In this document: piece by piece, positions 1 to 8,660 of the stretch | Numbering within the stretch: position 1 is the first letter of the stretch | Layout: every line of letters begins with the position of its first letter | Assembly: GCF_001238295.1 (NCBI RefSeq) | Contig: NZ_LGXZ01000003.1 | Location: 186,001 to 250,000, forward strand | Direction: 5' to 3' | DNA length: 64,000 nt | Source of the DNA: Ruegeria sp. 6PALISEP08 | Lineage (GTDB): Bacteria > Pseudomonadota > Alphaproteobacteria > Rhodobacterales > Rhodobacteraceae | Translations under genes and position numbers: made by a program | The notes under the pieces: generated by a model | What the model saw: only the letters and a program-made list of their open reading frames with translations | Database searches by the model: none | Told to the model about the DNA's origin: nothing

Positions 1-120
1 AGCCGCAATCTGGGCGTTGCTCTGACACTGGCTGCCTTTATCGTGATCATTTTCGGGCTGACGGTCGTAAAGGTGTCGGGCACGGATTTCGGTATGGCAA
101 CACAGGAGATTCAGAACTGA
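1..120 (+). CDS. Small cytochrome c oxidase operon membrane protein (3' part)
   Basis: The window opens inside this reading frame; 39 codons and the TGA at 118-120 are visible. The residues form one hydrophobic segment (LTLAAFIVIIFGLTVVKV) preceded by an Arg-Asn and followed by a short polar tail, so it is the C-terminal half of a single-span membrane protein. In Rhodobacteraceae a protein of about 50-60 residues sits at this place between ctaB and ctaG; I recall it as a cytochrome oxidase accessory protein. The stop overlaps the ctaG start by one base (TGATG), which implies translational coupling. The identity is inferred from the neighbours rather than from a diagnostic motif. Confidence 0.7.
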   Translation, partial: SRNLGVALTLAAFIVIIFGLTVVKVSGTDFGMATQEIQN

Positions 121-695
121 TGGCGTTGACCGGCCCCCAGAAAACGGTTGTTCAGACTGTCGGTGTGGTTGTTCTGATGGGCAGCCTGGCCTGGGCTTCT
201 GTGCCGTTTTACGATTGGTTCTGCCGGGTGACAGGGTTTGGTGGCACCACAGGTGTGGCCGAAGCAGCGCCCGATGACATTCTGGATCGCACCATTACCG
301 TACGGTTTGACGCCTCCAAGGCCAAGGACATGGCCTGGGAATTCAAGCCTGTTGTACGCGAGATGGAAGTGCGCATCGGTGAGACCGGTTTGGCCTTTTA
401 TGAGGCTTATAACCCAACGGACCGCCCGATTGCCGGTCAGGCCTCGTACAACGTGGCCCCCTATTCGGCGGGGGGGTATTTCCAGAAAATTGCCTGTTTC
501 TGCTTTGAAGAGCAGGTGCTGCAACCCGGCGAACGCGTAGAGATGCCGGTAACTTTCTTCGTCGATCCTGAAATGGTCGATGATCTTGAAGCCAAGTATG
601 TTCATACGATCACTCTGTCGTATACATTCTACGAAATTGACCTGCCGGAGGGCTACGCTGCCCTTGACGTGCAGGCTGAGACAACAAAGAACTAA
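120..695 (+). CDS. ctaG: Cytochrome c oxidase assembly protein CtaG/Cox11
   Basis: This copper chaperone delivers Cu to the CuB site of subunit I of aa3-type cytochrome oxidase. The 191-residue product has an N-terminal anchor at about residues 10-28 followed by a periplasmic domain. The Cox11 copper motif CFCF is at residues 126-129, followed by EEQVLQPGE and the family-typical MPVTFFVDPE. Length is normal for bacterial CtaG. The start is fixed by the TGATG overlap with the upstream gene, and ctaE follows 22 bases downstream with a GGTGAGG ribosome-binding site, so the three genes form one assembly operon. Confidence 0.97.
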   Translation: MALTGPQKTVVQTVGVVVLMGSLAWASVPFYDWFCRVTGFGGTTGVAEAAPDDILDRTITVRFDASKAKDMAWEFKPVVREMEVRIGETGLAFYEAYNPTDRPIAGQASYNVAPYSAGGYFQKIACFCFEEQVLQPGERVEMPVTFFVDPEMVDDLEAKYVHTITLSYTFYEIDLPEGYAALDVQAETTKN

Positions 696-717
696 CGCCT
701 GTAGGTGAGGGACGCTG

Positions 718-1533
718 ATGGCACACGCTAAAAACCACGATTATCACATTCTGGCCCCGTCGATCTGGCCTCTGATCGGAGCCGTTGGTGGCTTTGTGAT
801 GCTGTTCGGAGCCGTCCTTTGGATGCATGGCATTACGCCGTGGATGTTCTGGGCCGGTCTGGTCGCGGTGCTATACACCATGTTCGCATGGTGGTCCGAA
901 GTGGTGGTTGAAAGCCGCCAGGGCGATCACACACCCGTCGTCCGCATCGGCCTGCGCTATGGTTTCATCCTGTTTGTGATGTCCGAGGTGATGTTCTTCT
1001 TCGCCTGGTTCTGGTCGTTCTTCAAACATCGCATGTACCCGATGTACGACTATGCGGGCACTGAATACATCCAGCCAGATATCCACGCGGTTGACCCGTT
1101 CCACCTGCCGCTGATCAACACTCTGGTCCTGCTGCTGTCAGGCTGTGCCATCACCTGGGCACACCATGCGTTGGTACATGGCAATGACCGCAAGGCGCTG
1201 GTGCAGGGTCTGGCCATTGGTATTGCTCTGGGTGTCGCATTCACGGGTCTGCAGGCATTTGAGTACTATGAACTGCTTGCTCATGAAGGCTGGAAATTCG
1301 GCGGAGATCAGTTCTATTCGAACTTCTTCATGGCAACCGGTTTTCATGGTTTCCACGTGCTTATCGGTACGATCTTCCTGTCGGTTTGTCTGATCCGGGC
1401 TCTGAAGGGGGATTTCACGCCCGAGAAACATGTCGGGTTCGAGGCGGCCGCCTGGTACTGGCACTTCGTTGACGTTGTCTGGCTGTTCCTGTTTTTCGCC
1501 GTCTACATCTGGGGTCAAGCCCCGCTGATGTAA
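718..1533 (+). CDS. ctaE: Cytochrome c oxidase subunit III
   Basis: Subunit III of the aa3 oxidase is an integral inner-membrane protein that stabilises the catalytic core and its proton uptake. The 271 residues carry the seven hydrophobic segments expected. The opening [17 protein letters not shown] and the central [20 protein letters not shown] are hallmark subunit III sequences; the latter includes the conserved Glu of the second or third helix. The final helices carry [13 protein letters not shown] and [18 protein letters not shown] strong hairpin terminator follows the stop, so this is probably the last gene of the cox assembly transcript. Confidence 0.98.
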   Translation: MAHAKNHDYHILAPSIWPLIGAVGGFVMLFGAVLWMHGITPWMFWAGLVAVLYTMFAWWSEVVVESRQGDHTPVVRIGLRYGFILFVMSEVMFFFAWFWSFFKHRMYPMYDYAGTEYIQPDIHAVDPFHLPLINTLVLLLSGCAITWAHHALVHGNDRKALVQGLAIGIALGVAFTGLQAFEYYELLAHEGWKFGGDQFYSNFFMATGFHGFHVLIGTIFLSVCLIRALKGDFTPEKHVGFEAAAWYWHFVDVVWLFLFFAVYIWGQAPLM

Positions 1534-1556
1534 CGCTGTTCAGGTGATCCAATTGC

Positions 1557-1583
1557 AAAAGCCGCCCTTCGGGGCGGCTTTTT
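1557..1583 (+). terminator. Rho-independent terminator after ctaE
   Basis: GCCGCCC (1561-1567), loop TTCG, GGGCGGC (1572-1578), flanked by AAAA on the left and TTTTT on the right. The 7-bp GC stem with a UUCG tetraloop and U-tract is a textbook intrinsic terminator, located 24 bases after the ctaE stop. Confidence 0.93.
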
Positions 1584-1689
1584 CTCTATTACGGGCGCAA
1601 GATTGCGCCCCATACAATTGCGTGGTTGCAATTTGGTGCACGCCCCCCTTAACAAGACGCCGGTTCCTGCAACGAGGTTTGTTCCTGAC

Positions 1690-2367
1690 ATGCGCCGCAT
1701 TCTGTTCCTGCTGATCTTCGGCCTTGCTGGTCTGGGGGTGCTGCTGTGGCTGGGTATCTGGCAGATGCAGCGTTTGGCGTGGAAACAGAACGTGCTGAGC
1801 GAAATCGAGCGCCGAATCTCAGCCGATCCCGTCGCCTTGCCGCCACAGGTCTCAGTGGGCGCAGACAAATACCTTCCGGTGACCGTTTCGGGCGAGCTGG
1901 AGCCAGGCGAAATTCATGTTCTCGTCTCGGTCAAGCACGTCGGGGCAGGGTATCGGATCATTCAGTCTTTCAGCACCAGGGACCGGACTATTTTGGTGGA
2001 TCGGGGCTATATTCCGACAACCGCCAAACAGGCGGATCGCCTGACTGGTCCGATGGAAATCACCGGCAACCTGCACTGGCCGGATGAGATCGACAGCTAT
2101 ACGCCCGAAGCTGATATAGAAGCCAATATCTGGTTTGCCCGCGACGTGCCCAATTTGGCTGCCGCTTTGGGCGCCGAACCGGTGCTGTTGATCGCCCGGT
2201 CCGAGACCGACCCGAACGTGACGCCCTTGCCGGTTGATACGGTGGGCATCCCCAACGATCATCTGCAATATGCAATCACCTGGTTTGGTCTGGCTCTGGT
2301 CTGGGCCGCGATGACCGGATACTTCCTGTGGCGCAGCCGCGCCAATTCTGAGAGTGACGCGACATGA
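1690..2367 (+). CDS. SURF1 family cytochrome oxidase assembly protein
   Basis: SURF1 proteins help insert haem a into cytochrome oxidase subunit I. From the ATG at 1690 the product is 225 residues with two transmembrane helices, one N-terminal (about residues 3-22, followed by the family signature LGIWQMQRLAWK) and one C-terminal (residues about 195-215, ITWFGLALVWAAMTGYFLW), and a periplasmic domain between them. The in-frame ATG at 1603 would add 29 non-hydrophobic residues ahead of the anchor, so I prefer 1690. The gene has its own leader after the ctaE terminator, and its stop overlaps the thrC start (ATGA). Confidence 0.93.
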   Translation: MRRILFLLIFGLAGLGVLLWLGIWQMQRLAWKQNVLSEIERRISADPVALPPQVSVGADKYLPVTVSGELEPGEIHVLVSVKHVGAGYRIIQSFSTRDRTILVDRGYIPTTAKQADRLTGPMEITGNLHWPDEIDSYTPEADIEANIWFARDVPNLAAALGAEPVLLIARSETDPNVTPLPVDTVGIPNDHLQYAITWFGLALVWAAMTGYFLWRSRANSESDAT

Positions 2368-3752
2368 AATACATCTCGACCCGTGGGCAGGCGCCCGAAC
2401 TGACTTTTGAAGAGGCGATGCTGACCGGATTGGCCCGCGACGGCGGCTTGTATCTGCCTGCCGAGATTCCAGTGATGTCGCAGGACGAGATCGCAGCCTT
2501 GGCAGGTTTGTCGTACGAAGAGATCGCGTTCCGCGTGATGTGGCCCTATGTCAGCGAGTCCTTTGCCGAGGATGAGTTCAAGGCCATCATCACCCGCGCT
2601 TATGAAGGCTTCGGCCATGACGCCCGCGCGCCGCTAAAGCAGCTGAACGAAAACCATTTCCTGCTGGAGTTGTTCCACGGCCCCACGTTGGCCTTCAAGG
2701 ATTTCGCCATGCAACTGATCGGTCAGCTGTTCCAGGTGGCCCTGAAACGCCGTGGCGACCGCGTGACCATCGTGGGTGCGACCAGTGGCGATACCGGATC
2801 GGCAGCCATCGAGGCCTTCCGGGGGCTGGATGCAGTGGATGTGTTCATCCTGTTTCCCCATGGCCGTGTCTCCGAGGTGCAGCGCCGCCAGATGACAACA
2901 CCTGCGGACAGCAACGTGCATGCGTTGGCAGTGGACAGCGATTTCGACGATTGTCAGGCAGCGCTGAAGGATATGTTCAACGATTTCGAGTTTCGCGACA
3001 GCGTGAAACTGGCGGGGGTGAACTCGATAAATTTCGCGCGGGTTCTGGCGCAGATTGTCTATTACTTTACGGCCGCCGTCAGCCTCGGTGCACCGCATCG
3101 TAAGGTTAGCTTCACGGTGCCGACCGGCAATTTTGGCGACATCTTCGCAGGGTATTTAGCCAAGCGCATGGGCCTGCCGATCGATCGGCTGGTCGTGGCG
3201 ACCAATCAGAACGACATCTTGCACCGCTGCCTGTCGGGCGAGGGGTATTTCAAGGGCGACACCATCCCGTCGATTAGCCCGTCGATGGATATTCAGGTCA
3301 GCTCGAACTTTGAACGGGCGCTGTATTATGCTTATGGCCAGGATGGCGGCGCCGTGGCGCAGTTGATGGATGAGCTCAAGAACGGGGGTTTCAATGTCAG
3401 CCAGGGCGCGATGGAAGCGCTGGGTGAGATTTTTGACTCGGGGCGTGTATCCGAAGAAGAAACGCTTGCCACCATCAATTCTACGCTGGCTCATAGCGCG
3501 GAACTGGTCTGCCCGCATACCGCGATTGGCATCAAAGTAGCAGAAGACCAGCGTGCCGCCGACATTCCGATGATCACGCTGGCAACTGCACACCCCGCCA
3601 AGTTCCCGGCGGCGGTTGAGAAGGCGAGCGACGTACATCCGCCTCTTCCATCCCGCATGTCTGATCTGTATGAACGTCCGGAACGGGTGACCCGCATTGC
3701 CAATGATCTGGGCGCCCTTGAGGATCATATCAGAAGGCATATCGCTGAGTGA
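2364..3752 (+). CDS. thrC: Threonine synthase
   Basis: A PLP enzyme that converts O-phosphohomoserine to threonine. The 462 residues start with the class-II threonine synthase opening MKYISTRGQAPELTFEEAML. The PLP lysine lies in HGPTLAFKDFAMQ (K112), and the phosphate-binding loop region VGATSGDTGSAAIEAF follows. Length matches the long threonine synthase subgroup. The start overlaps the SURF1 stop by four bases and the GTGA start of the M16 peptidase overlaps its own stop, so SURF1-thrC-M16-GNAT is read as one operon. Confidence 0.97.
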   Translation: MKYISTRGQAPELTFEEAMLTGLARDGGLYLPAEIPVMSQDEIAALAGLSYEEIAFRVMWPYVSESFAEDEFKAIITRAYEGFGHDARAPLKQLNENHFLLELFHGPTLAFKDFAMQLIGQLFQVALKRRGDRVTIVGATSGDTGSAAIEAFRGLDAVDVFILFPHGRVSEVQRRQMTTPADSNVHALAVDSDFDDCQAALKDMFNDFEFRDSVKLAGVNSINFARVLAQIVYYFTAAVSLGAPHRKVSFTVPTGNFGDIFAGYLAKRMGLPIDRLVVATNQNDILHRCLSGEGYFKGDTIPSISPSMDIQVSSNFERALYYAYGQDGGAVAQLMDELKNGGFNVSQGAMEALGEIFDSGRVSEEETLATINSTLAHSAELVCPHTAIGIKVAEDQRAADIPMITLATAHPAKFPAAVEKASDVHPPLPSRMSDLYERPERVTRIANDLGALEDHIRRHIAE

Positions 3753-5011
3753 CTGTCAGACAAGACCAACTGAAGAACGGCTTTCGTATCGTCAGTGAAC
3801 ATATGCCGGGGCTGCAATCGGCAGCCATCGGCATCTGGGTGACCGCAGGTGGGCGGCATGAGCGCATCGAACAGAACGGTATTGCGCACTTTCTTGAACA
3901 TATGGCGTTCAAGGGAACCAAGCGACGTTCGGCGCTGCAGATCGCCGAAGCGATCGAGGATGTGGGCGGTTACATCAACGCCTATACCTCGCGCGAGGTG
4001 ACGGCCTATTACGCGCGCGTTCTCAAGGACGACGTGGCGTTGGCGATGGACGTGATCGGTGACATCGTTCTCAACCCGGTATTTGATCCGCGCGAGATCG
4101 AGGTCGAGCGTGGCGTGATCCTGCAGGAAATCGGTCAGGCATATGACACGCCCGATGACGTGATCTTTGATTGGCTGCAAGAGCAGAGCTATCACGATCA
4201 GCCTTTGGGCCGCACCATTCTGGGCCCGACCGAACGGGTCAGCGCGTTTTCACGCGAGGATCTGTCGGGTTTCGTGGCCCAGCACTATGGGCCGGAACAG
4301 ATGATTCTGTCGGCGGCTGGCGCTGTTGATCATGATCAGCTGATGAAAGTGGCCGAAGAGATGTTTGGCCATTTGCAGCCGCGCAAAGGTCTGATCCCCG
4401 AAATGGCCCGTTTCACTGGCGGCGAAGCGCGGCAAGAGAAAGAGCTGGAACAGGCTCATTTCGCACTGGCGCTGGAAAGCCCGGGTTACCGCGACGATGC
4501 TATTTACACAGCACAGATTTATTCGACTGCTCTGGGTGGTGGCATGTCTTCGCGTCTATTTCAGGAAGTGCGCGAGACGCGTGGGCTGTGTTACACGATC
4601 TTTGCTCAGGCTGGTGCTTATGCTGATACCGGAACCACCACGATCTATGCCGGAACTTCGGCGGATCAGGTGGGTGAGTTGGCAGCGATCACCATCGATG
4701 AGATGAAACGCGCCGCTGAAGACATGAGCCCGGAAGAGGTTGCTCGTGCCCGCGCCCAGATGAAGGCCGGGATGCTGATGGGGCTGGAAAGCCCGTCGAA
4801 CCGCGCGGAGCGTCTGGCACGGCTGGTGCAGATCTGGGGCCGGGTGCCTTCGCTAGAGGATACCGTTGCCAAGATCGATGCGGTTGGTACCGAGGATGTG
4901 CGCGCCTTCGCGGAGACCATGGCCCTGCAAGCCCCGGCGGCACTGGCGCTGTATGGTCCGGTTTCAGGCGCGCCGACACTGGCTGAACTGCAGGAGAGGC
5001 GGGCGGCGTGA
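3749..5011 (+). CDS. M16 family zinc peptidase (processing-peptidase-like)
   Basis: The 420-residue protein is a pitrilysin/mitochondrial-processing-peptidase-like metalloprotease. The inverted zinc motif HFLEH is at residues 47-51 (HxxEH), with the downstream glutamate region VILQEIGQAYDTPDD supplying the third ligand. The C-terminal half contains the family's R-Y-like loop region GGGMSSRLFQEVRETRGLCYTIFAQ. A single polypeptide of about 420 residues with an intact zinc site corresponds to the catalytic-type subunit. The GTG start at 3749 overlaps the thrC stop; no ATG lies nearby. The physiological substrate is unknown. Confidence 0.94.
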   Translation: MTVRQDQLKNGFRIVSEHMPGLQSAAIGIWVTAGGRHERIEQNGIAHFLEHMAFKGTKRRSALQIAEAIEDVGGYINAYTSREVTAYYARVLKDDVALAMDVIGDIVLNPVFDPREIEVERGVILQEIGQAYDTPDDVIFDWLQEQSYHDQPLGRTILGPTERVSAFSREDLSGFVAQHYGPEQMILSAAGAVDHDQLMKVAEEMFGHLQPRKGLIPEMARFTGGEARQEKELEQAHFALALESPGYRDDAIYTAQIYSTALGGGMSSRLFQEVRETRGLCYTIFAQAGAYADTGTTTIYAGTSADQVGELAAITIDEMKRAAEDMSPEEVARARAQMKAGMLMGLESPSNRAERLARLVQIWGRVPSLEDTVAKIDAVGTEDVRAFAETMALQAPAALALYGPVSGAPTLAELQERRAA

Positions 5012-5595
5012 TGCTGTTGGGCAGACGCAAGCTGAAACTCGAAACCGCGCGGTTGAGTATGCGCCCGCCTGCCCATTCCGATTTCAATGGCTGGGCGGCG
5101 ATGCGACGGGCGTCACAGGGTTATTTGACACCGTGGGAGCCGATCTGGGCAAACGACCATCTAAGCCGCAAATCGTTTACCAACCGGGTCTATTGGGCGC
5201 AGCGCTCGGTCGCAAGCGGGACTGCCATACCGCTATTTCTGTTTCGCCGGGAAGACGATGTCTTGGTTGGGGCCATAACGCTGGACAACATACGGCGTGG
5301 GCCCGCGCAGGCCGGTACCCTAGGGTACTGGACCGGCCAGGCTTTTGCCCGTCAGGGATACATGCGCGAGGCGATCGGGGCCATGGTGCATCACGCCTTT
5401 ACTCGTCTGGATCTGAGCCGGATTGAAGCCGCCTGCCTGCCCGAAAACCAGGCGTCGCGCGGGCTGCTGGAAAGCTCGGGCTTTAAATATGAAGGCGTTG
5501 CGCAGTCCTACCTCCAGATCAACGGGCGGTGGCGGACGCATGTTCTGTATGCCAGCCTGCGGTCCGACCGGCGCGGGAAAACCGACGCTGGGTAG
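5011..5595 (+). CDS. GNAT N-acetyltransferase, RimJ-like
   Basis: A 194-residue acetyltransferase of the ribosomal-protein-alanine type. The N-terminal LKLETARLSMRPPAHSDF is the usual RimJ/RimL entry; the acetyl-CoA region ARQGYMREAIGAMVHHAF and the late NQASRGLLESSGFKYEG are characteristic. The ATG at 5011 overlaps the M16 stop as TGATG; a GTG three bases earlier is a possible alternative start. It is the last gene of the SURF1-thrC-M16 operon. The natural substrate (ribosomal protein or other) cannot be read from sequence. Confidence 0.9.
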   Translation: MLLGRRKLKLETARLSMRPPAHSDFNGWAAMRRASQGYLTPWEPIWANDHLSRKSFTNRVYWAQRSVASGTAIPLFLFRREDDVLVGAITLDNIRRGPAQAGTLGYWTGQAFARQGYMREAIGAMVHHAFTRLDLSRIEAACLPENQASRGLLESSGFKYEGVAQSYLQINGRWRTHVLYASLRSDRRGKTDAG

Positions 5596-5656
5596 GGGGC
5601 TCTGCCCCCATTTGCGGCAAGCCGCGCCCTCCCCGAAGTATTTTAGGCCAGATGAA
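5595..5656 (-). repeat. Dispersed element copy A (hairpins plus conserved 22-mer)
   Basis: Read on the minus strand this is a 22-mer resembling CTTCATCT..CC.AAATACTCC, then a small GCGGC/GCCGC hairpin and a GGGGGC-TCT-GCCCCC hairpin (5595-5609). It aligns with the elements at 28511, 33341 and 45612. Unlike those it is inverted relative to the preceding gene, so the hairpin abuts the stop of the acetyltransferase and the 22-mer comes after it. Confidence 0.7.
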
Positions 5657-5698
5657 CAAGGGGCATGACTTGGGCGCGTTCTGCGCTACACTTGCCGT

Positions 5699-6517
5699 AT
5701 GCGCTGGTTGGTTGCGGCATTGATGGTGATTTCGGGCGGGGCCGCGGCGCAGGATCGGCGGCCGAGCCATTGTATTGCGATCGCAGATGCCGCGCCGGGG
5801 ATTGAGTACCTTCACAAAGCTGCCTGGCAAGACCCGGTGCCGGAATTTTCGGTGCGGATCAGTTATATCGCGCACGCGTCTTTTCTGATTCAGACGCGGG
5901 GTGGGCTGAATGCCGTGACCGACTTCACCGGGTTCATCGGCAGCGCTGACCTTATCCCCGACGTTGTGACGATGAACCATGCCCACTCTACCCATTGGAC
6001 GGCCCATCCCGACCCGGCGATCCCGCATGTTTTGCCGGGATGGGGCGAGTTCGGGCAGGGTATTGAGCATCACCTTGATCTAGGAGAGTTGCTGGTGCGC
6101 AATGTTTCGACCGATATTCGTTCAGCCTATGGCGGTGTCGAAGAGCGCGGGAATTCGATCTTTGTGTTCGAGGTCGAGGGGCTATGTATCGGTCATCTGG
6201 GTCATCTGCATCATGTGCCGTCAGACGAACAGTTTGCTGCGCTGGGGCGGTTGGATGTGGTTATGGCCGCGGTTGATGGCGGGACGACAATGCCTTTGCC
6301 GGACATGATCTCGGTCTTGAAGCGGTTGAAGAGTTCGGTGATCATTCCGATGCACTGGTTTTCGGGGTTCTCGCTGGACAGGTTTCTGGTCGATATTCGG
6401 GATACATTTCCAGTTGAACGTAACGGGGTGTCAGAGATTACCGTATCTCTGAGGGATCTCCCAGATCGACCGACGGTCATTGTGCTGGAGCCGCAGTATA
6501 TGATTGATCTGGAATAG
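5699..6517 (+). CDS. Exported metallo-beta-lactamase-fold protein
   Basis: The 272-residue product opens with a Sec signal peptide (MRWLVAALMVISGGAAA, cleavage near AAA-QD). The body has the UlaG-like MBL-fold layout: ISYIAHASFLIQT, a histidine cluster at residues 94-99, GHLGHLHHVPS and a late IPMHWFSGF. The cluster reads HAHSTH, so the Asp of the canonical HxHxDH zinc motif is replaced by Thr. It therefore may bind one metal or none in the usual way. No operon partner is evident: copy A of the dispersed element precedes it and the FAD oxidase starts 38 bases later. The substrate is unknown. Confidence 0.85.
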   Translation: MRWLVAALMVISGGAAAQDRRPSHCIAIADAAPGIEYLHKAAWQDPVPEFSVRISYIAHASFLIQTRGGLNAVTDFTGFIGSADLIPDVVTMNHAHSTHWTAHPDPAIPHVLPGWGEFGQGIEHHLDLGELLVRNVSTDIRSAYGGVEERGNSIFVFEVEGLCIGHLGHLHHVPSDEQFAALGRLDVVMAAVDGGTTMPLPDMISVLKRLKSSVIIPMHWFSGFSLDRFLVDIRDTFPVERNGVSEITVSLRDLPDRPTVIVLEPQYMIDLE

Positions 6518-6555
6518 GGCTTGCCGCAACCGCGTTGCTTGGGCATTGAAAACGT

Positions 6556-7971
6556 ATGAGTTTGAACCCCGCTGATGACAGTTTTGCTGCACTGATCCGT
6601 TCGAAATTGGGCGACGAAATCCTGCGCCCCGTTGAAGAACGGTATCTGGAAGAACCGCGCGGGCGGTTTGCCGGGCAGATCGGTGTGTTGGCTTTGCCTC
6701 GCACCGCTGAAGAGGTTGCCGCGCTGGTTCGGTTGGCTTTGGTGGAGCGGGTGCCGGTTGTACCCTACGGCGGCGGTACAGGTCTGGTTGGCGGGCAGGT
6801 GATGTCAGAGGGCCAGGAGCCCTTGCTGATCGCATTGGAACGAATGAATGCCATTCGGTCTGTTTTTCCGACCGAGAACATCCTGATCGCCGAAGCTGGG
6901 GCCATTCTGCAAGACGTTCAGGCCGCGGCTGAGGCGGCGGACCGTCTATTTCCGCTGTCGTTGGCGGCGCAGGGGTCCTGCCGGATCGGGGGCAACCTGT
7001 CGACCAATGCCGGGGGCGTCAATGTCTTGCGCTATGGCAACGCGCGCGACCTGTGTCTGGGACTTGAGGCGGTGCTGCCCAATGGCGAGATCTGGCATGG
7101 TCTCAGCCGGTTGCGAAAGGACAACACGGGTTACGACCTGCGGGACCTTCTGATCGGGGCCGAGGGCACGTTGGGGATCATTACCGCCGCGTCGCTCAAG
7201 CTGTTTCCCCGACCTGCCGCCGTTGGCACTGCGATGTTTCAAGTTGCTTCGCCCGAAGCGGCCATCGACTTGCTGGCGCTGGCACGGGATCAGGTGGGTG
7301 AGGCCGTCAGCACCTTTGAACTGATCCACCGGCAGGGGCTGGATTTCCTGACTGAGGTTCTGCCGGATGTTCGTCGACCCTTCGGCGCGCCGCCGGAATG
7401 GAGCGTATTGATCGAGTTGGGTCTGGCAAAAGGGCAGTCATCGTCAGATGCGCTGGAGAACCTTTACGACCATGCAGAAAGCCTTGGTCTGGTTCAGGAC
7501 GGGGTCATTGCGCAAAGTGAGGCGCAGCGCGCCGATTTGTGGGCGGTGCGTGAACGCATCCCCGAAGCCAATCGTTTGGTCGGTTCGGTCTCGAGCCATG
7601 ATATATCGATCCCGATTTCCAGAATTCCCGACTTCATTCGCGAAGGTGGAAAGATGATCGCTGACCGTGGGCAATTTCGGATCAATTGCTTTGGCCATCT
7701 TGGGGATGGAAATCTGCATTACAACGTGTTCCCGCCGAAAGGACAGAACCGATCAGAGTTTGAGGGTCAAAGAGGCGCGATCAAACAAGCGGTGCATGAT
7801 CTTGTTGACGCATATGACGGCTCGGTCAGTGCTGAACATGGGGTGGGGCGCTTGAAGACGGACGATCTTGAGCGCTATGGCGACCCGGTTAAGCTGGGCG
7901 CCATGAGGGCCATCAAGGCGGCGTTGGACCCGCAGGGCATCATGAACCCCGGCGCGGTCCTGAATGAATGA
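6556..7971 (+). CDS. FAD-linked oxidase, D-2-hydroxyacid dehydrogenase type
   Basis: A 471-residue flavoenzyme of the GlcD / D-lactate / D-2-hydroxyglutarate dehydrogenase family. The FAD-binding PCMH domain is in the N-terminal half, with VPYGGGTGLVGGQV around residue 73 and GGNLSTNAGGVNVLRYG further on. The C-terminal cap carries NCFGHLGDGNLHYNVFPP and the terminal SAEHGVGRLK...PQGIMNPG typical of this family. There are no adjacent glcE/glcF genes, which argues against a three-subunit glycolate oxidase and for a standalone D-2-hydroxyacid dehydrogenase. The exact substrate is undetermined. Confidence 0.92.
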   Translation: MSLNPADDSFAALIRSKLGDEILRPVEERYLEEPRGRFAGQIGVLALPRTAEEVAALVRLALVERVPVVPYGGGTGLVGGQVMSEGQEPLLIALERMNAIRSVFPTENILIAEAGAILQDVQAAAEAADRLFPLSLAAQGSCRIGGNLSTNAGGVNVLRYGNARDLCLGLEAVLPNGEIWHGLSRLRKDNTGYDLRDLLIGAEGTLGIITAASLKLFPRPAAVGTAMFQVASPEAAIDLLALARDQVGEAVSTFELIHRQGLDFLTEVLPDVRRPFGAPPEWSVLIELGLAKGQSSSDALENLYDHAESLGLVQDGVIAQSEAQRADLWAVRERIPEANRLVGSVSSHDISIPISRIPDFIREGGKMIADRGQFRINCFGHLGDGNLHYNVFPPKGQNRSEFEGQRGAIKQAVHDLVDAYDGSVSAEHGVGRLKTDDLERYGDPVKLGAMRAIKAALDPQGIMNPGAVLNE

Positions 7972-7997
7972 ACACGGCCCAAGACCCGGGCCGTGTT
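7971..7997. terminator. Bidirectional terminator between convergent genes
   Basis: AACACGGCCC (7971-7980), 7-base loop, GGGCCGTGTT (7988-7997): a perfect 10-bp stem between the stop of the FAD oxidase and the end of the convergent fasciclin gene. The stem ends in AA/TT but has no long U-tract. Confidence 0.8.
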
Positions 7998-8007
7998 CGG
8001 AAATCTC

Positions 8008-8490
8008 TTACGACGCAGGCAGGATCACCTTGTCAATCACGTGAATCACGCCGTTCTTGGTTTCAATATCAGCCTGAACAACGTTGGCGTCGTTCACCAT
8101 CACACCCGAATCCAGATCGATGGTGATATCACCGCCCTGAACAGTTGCGGCGGTCATGTCGTCGCTCAGATCCCCTGACATCACTTTGCCCGGCACAACG
8201 TGGTAGGTCAGAATGGCAACCAGCTGATCTTTGTTTTCCGGCTTCAACAGGTTTTCGACCGTTCCTTCGGGCAGAGCCGCAAATGCATCATCGGTGGGGG
8301 CAAATACGGTAAACGGACCTTCGCCTTTCAGTGTTTCCACCAGTTCGGCGGCCTGCACAGCGGCGACGAGTGTTTCAAAGCTGCCAGCGGCAACAGCGGT
8401 GTCAACAATGTCCTTGCCGTGACCATCGGCCAATGCAGTGGTGCTGAACAGGATCGAGGCTACACCGGCAGCGGCAAATTTGCGGAACAT
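8008..8490 (-). CDS. Secreted fasciclin-domain protein
   Basis: The 160-residue product has a signal peptide ([23 protein letters not shown]) and a single FAS1 domain. The two conserved FAS1 blocks are visible: [19 protein letters not shown] (H1 region) and [10 protein letters not shown]...[12 protein letters not shown] (H2 region). Such proteins are extracytoplasmic adhesion- or stress-related; in Rhodobacteraceae they are often small single-domain proteins like this. The start has a TTGGGAG ribosome-binding site 9 bases upstream. It is monocistronic, flanked by a terminator at each end. Confidence 0.95.
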   Translation of the reverse strand: MFRKFAAAGVASILFSTTALADGHGKDIVDTAVAAGSFETLVAAVQAAELVETLKGEGPFTVFAPTDDAFAALPEGTVENLLKPENKDQLVAILTYHVVPGKVMSGDLSDDMTAATVQGGDITIDLDSGVMVNDANVVQADIETKNGVIHVIDKVILPAS

Positions 8491-8601
8491 AACTTAAACT
8501 CCCAAGGTTAGAATGCTTCAAACAGCATCATCCGAAGTACGCGGCACGTTCACAGCAAGATCACTTGTTTTGCGCTGATTTGTGGATTGAAGAAATGAGA
8601 T

Positions 8602-8622
8602 ACCGCGCTAAGCCAGCGCGGT
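8602..8622 (-). terminator. Hairpin terminator between apt and fasciclin gene
   Basis: ACCGCGCT, loop AAGCC, AGCGCGGT forms an 8-bp stem. It lies downstream of the leftward apt gene. The uridine tract is better on the plus strand (TTTTGCTTT) than on the minus strand (ATCTCATTTCTTC), so its efficiency for apt is uncertain. Confidence 0.65.
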
Positions 8623-8660
8623 TTTTGCTTTCCAGTCACGCTTTTGTGAAGGTATCTGGG

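Noticed and set aside
1603..1689. N-terminal extension of SURF1 from an upstream ATG
   Set aside because: The added residues are polar and precede the membrane anchor; the region also holds an inverted repeat and lies in the promoter zone.
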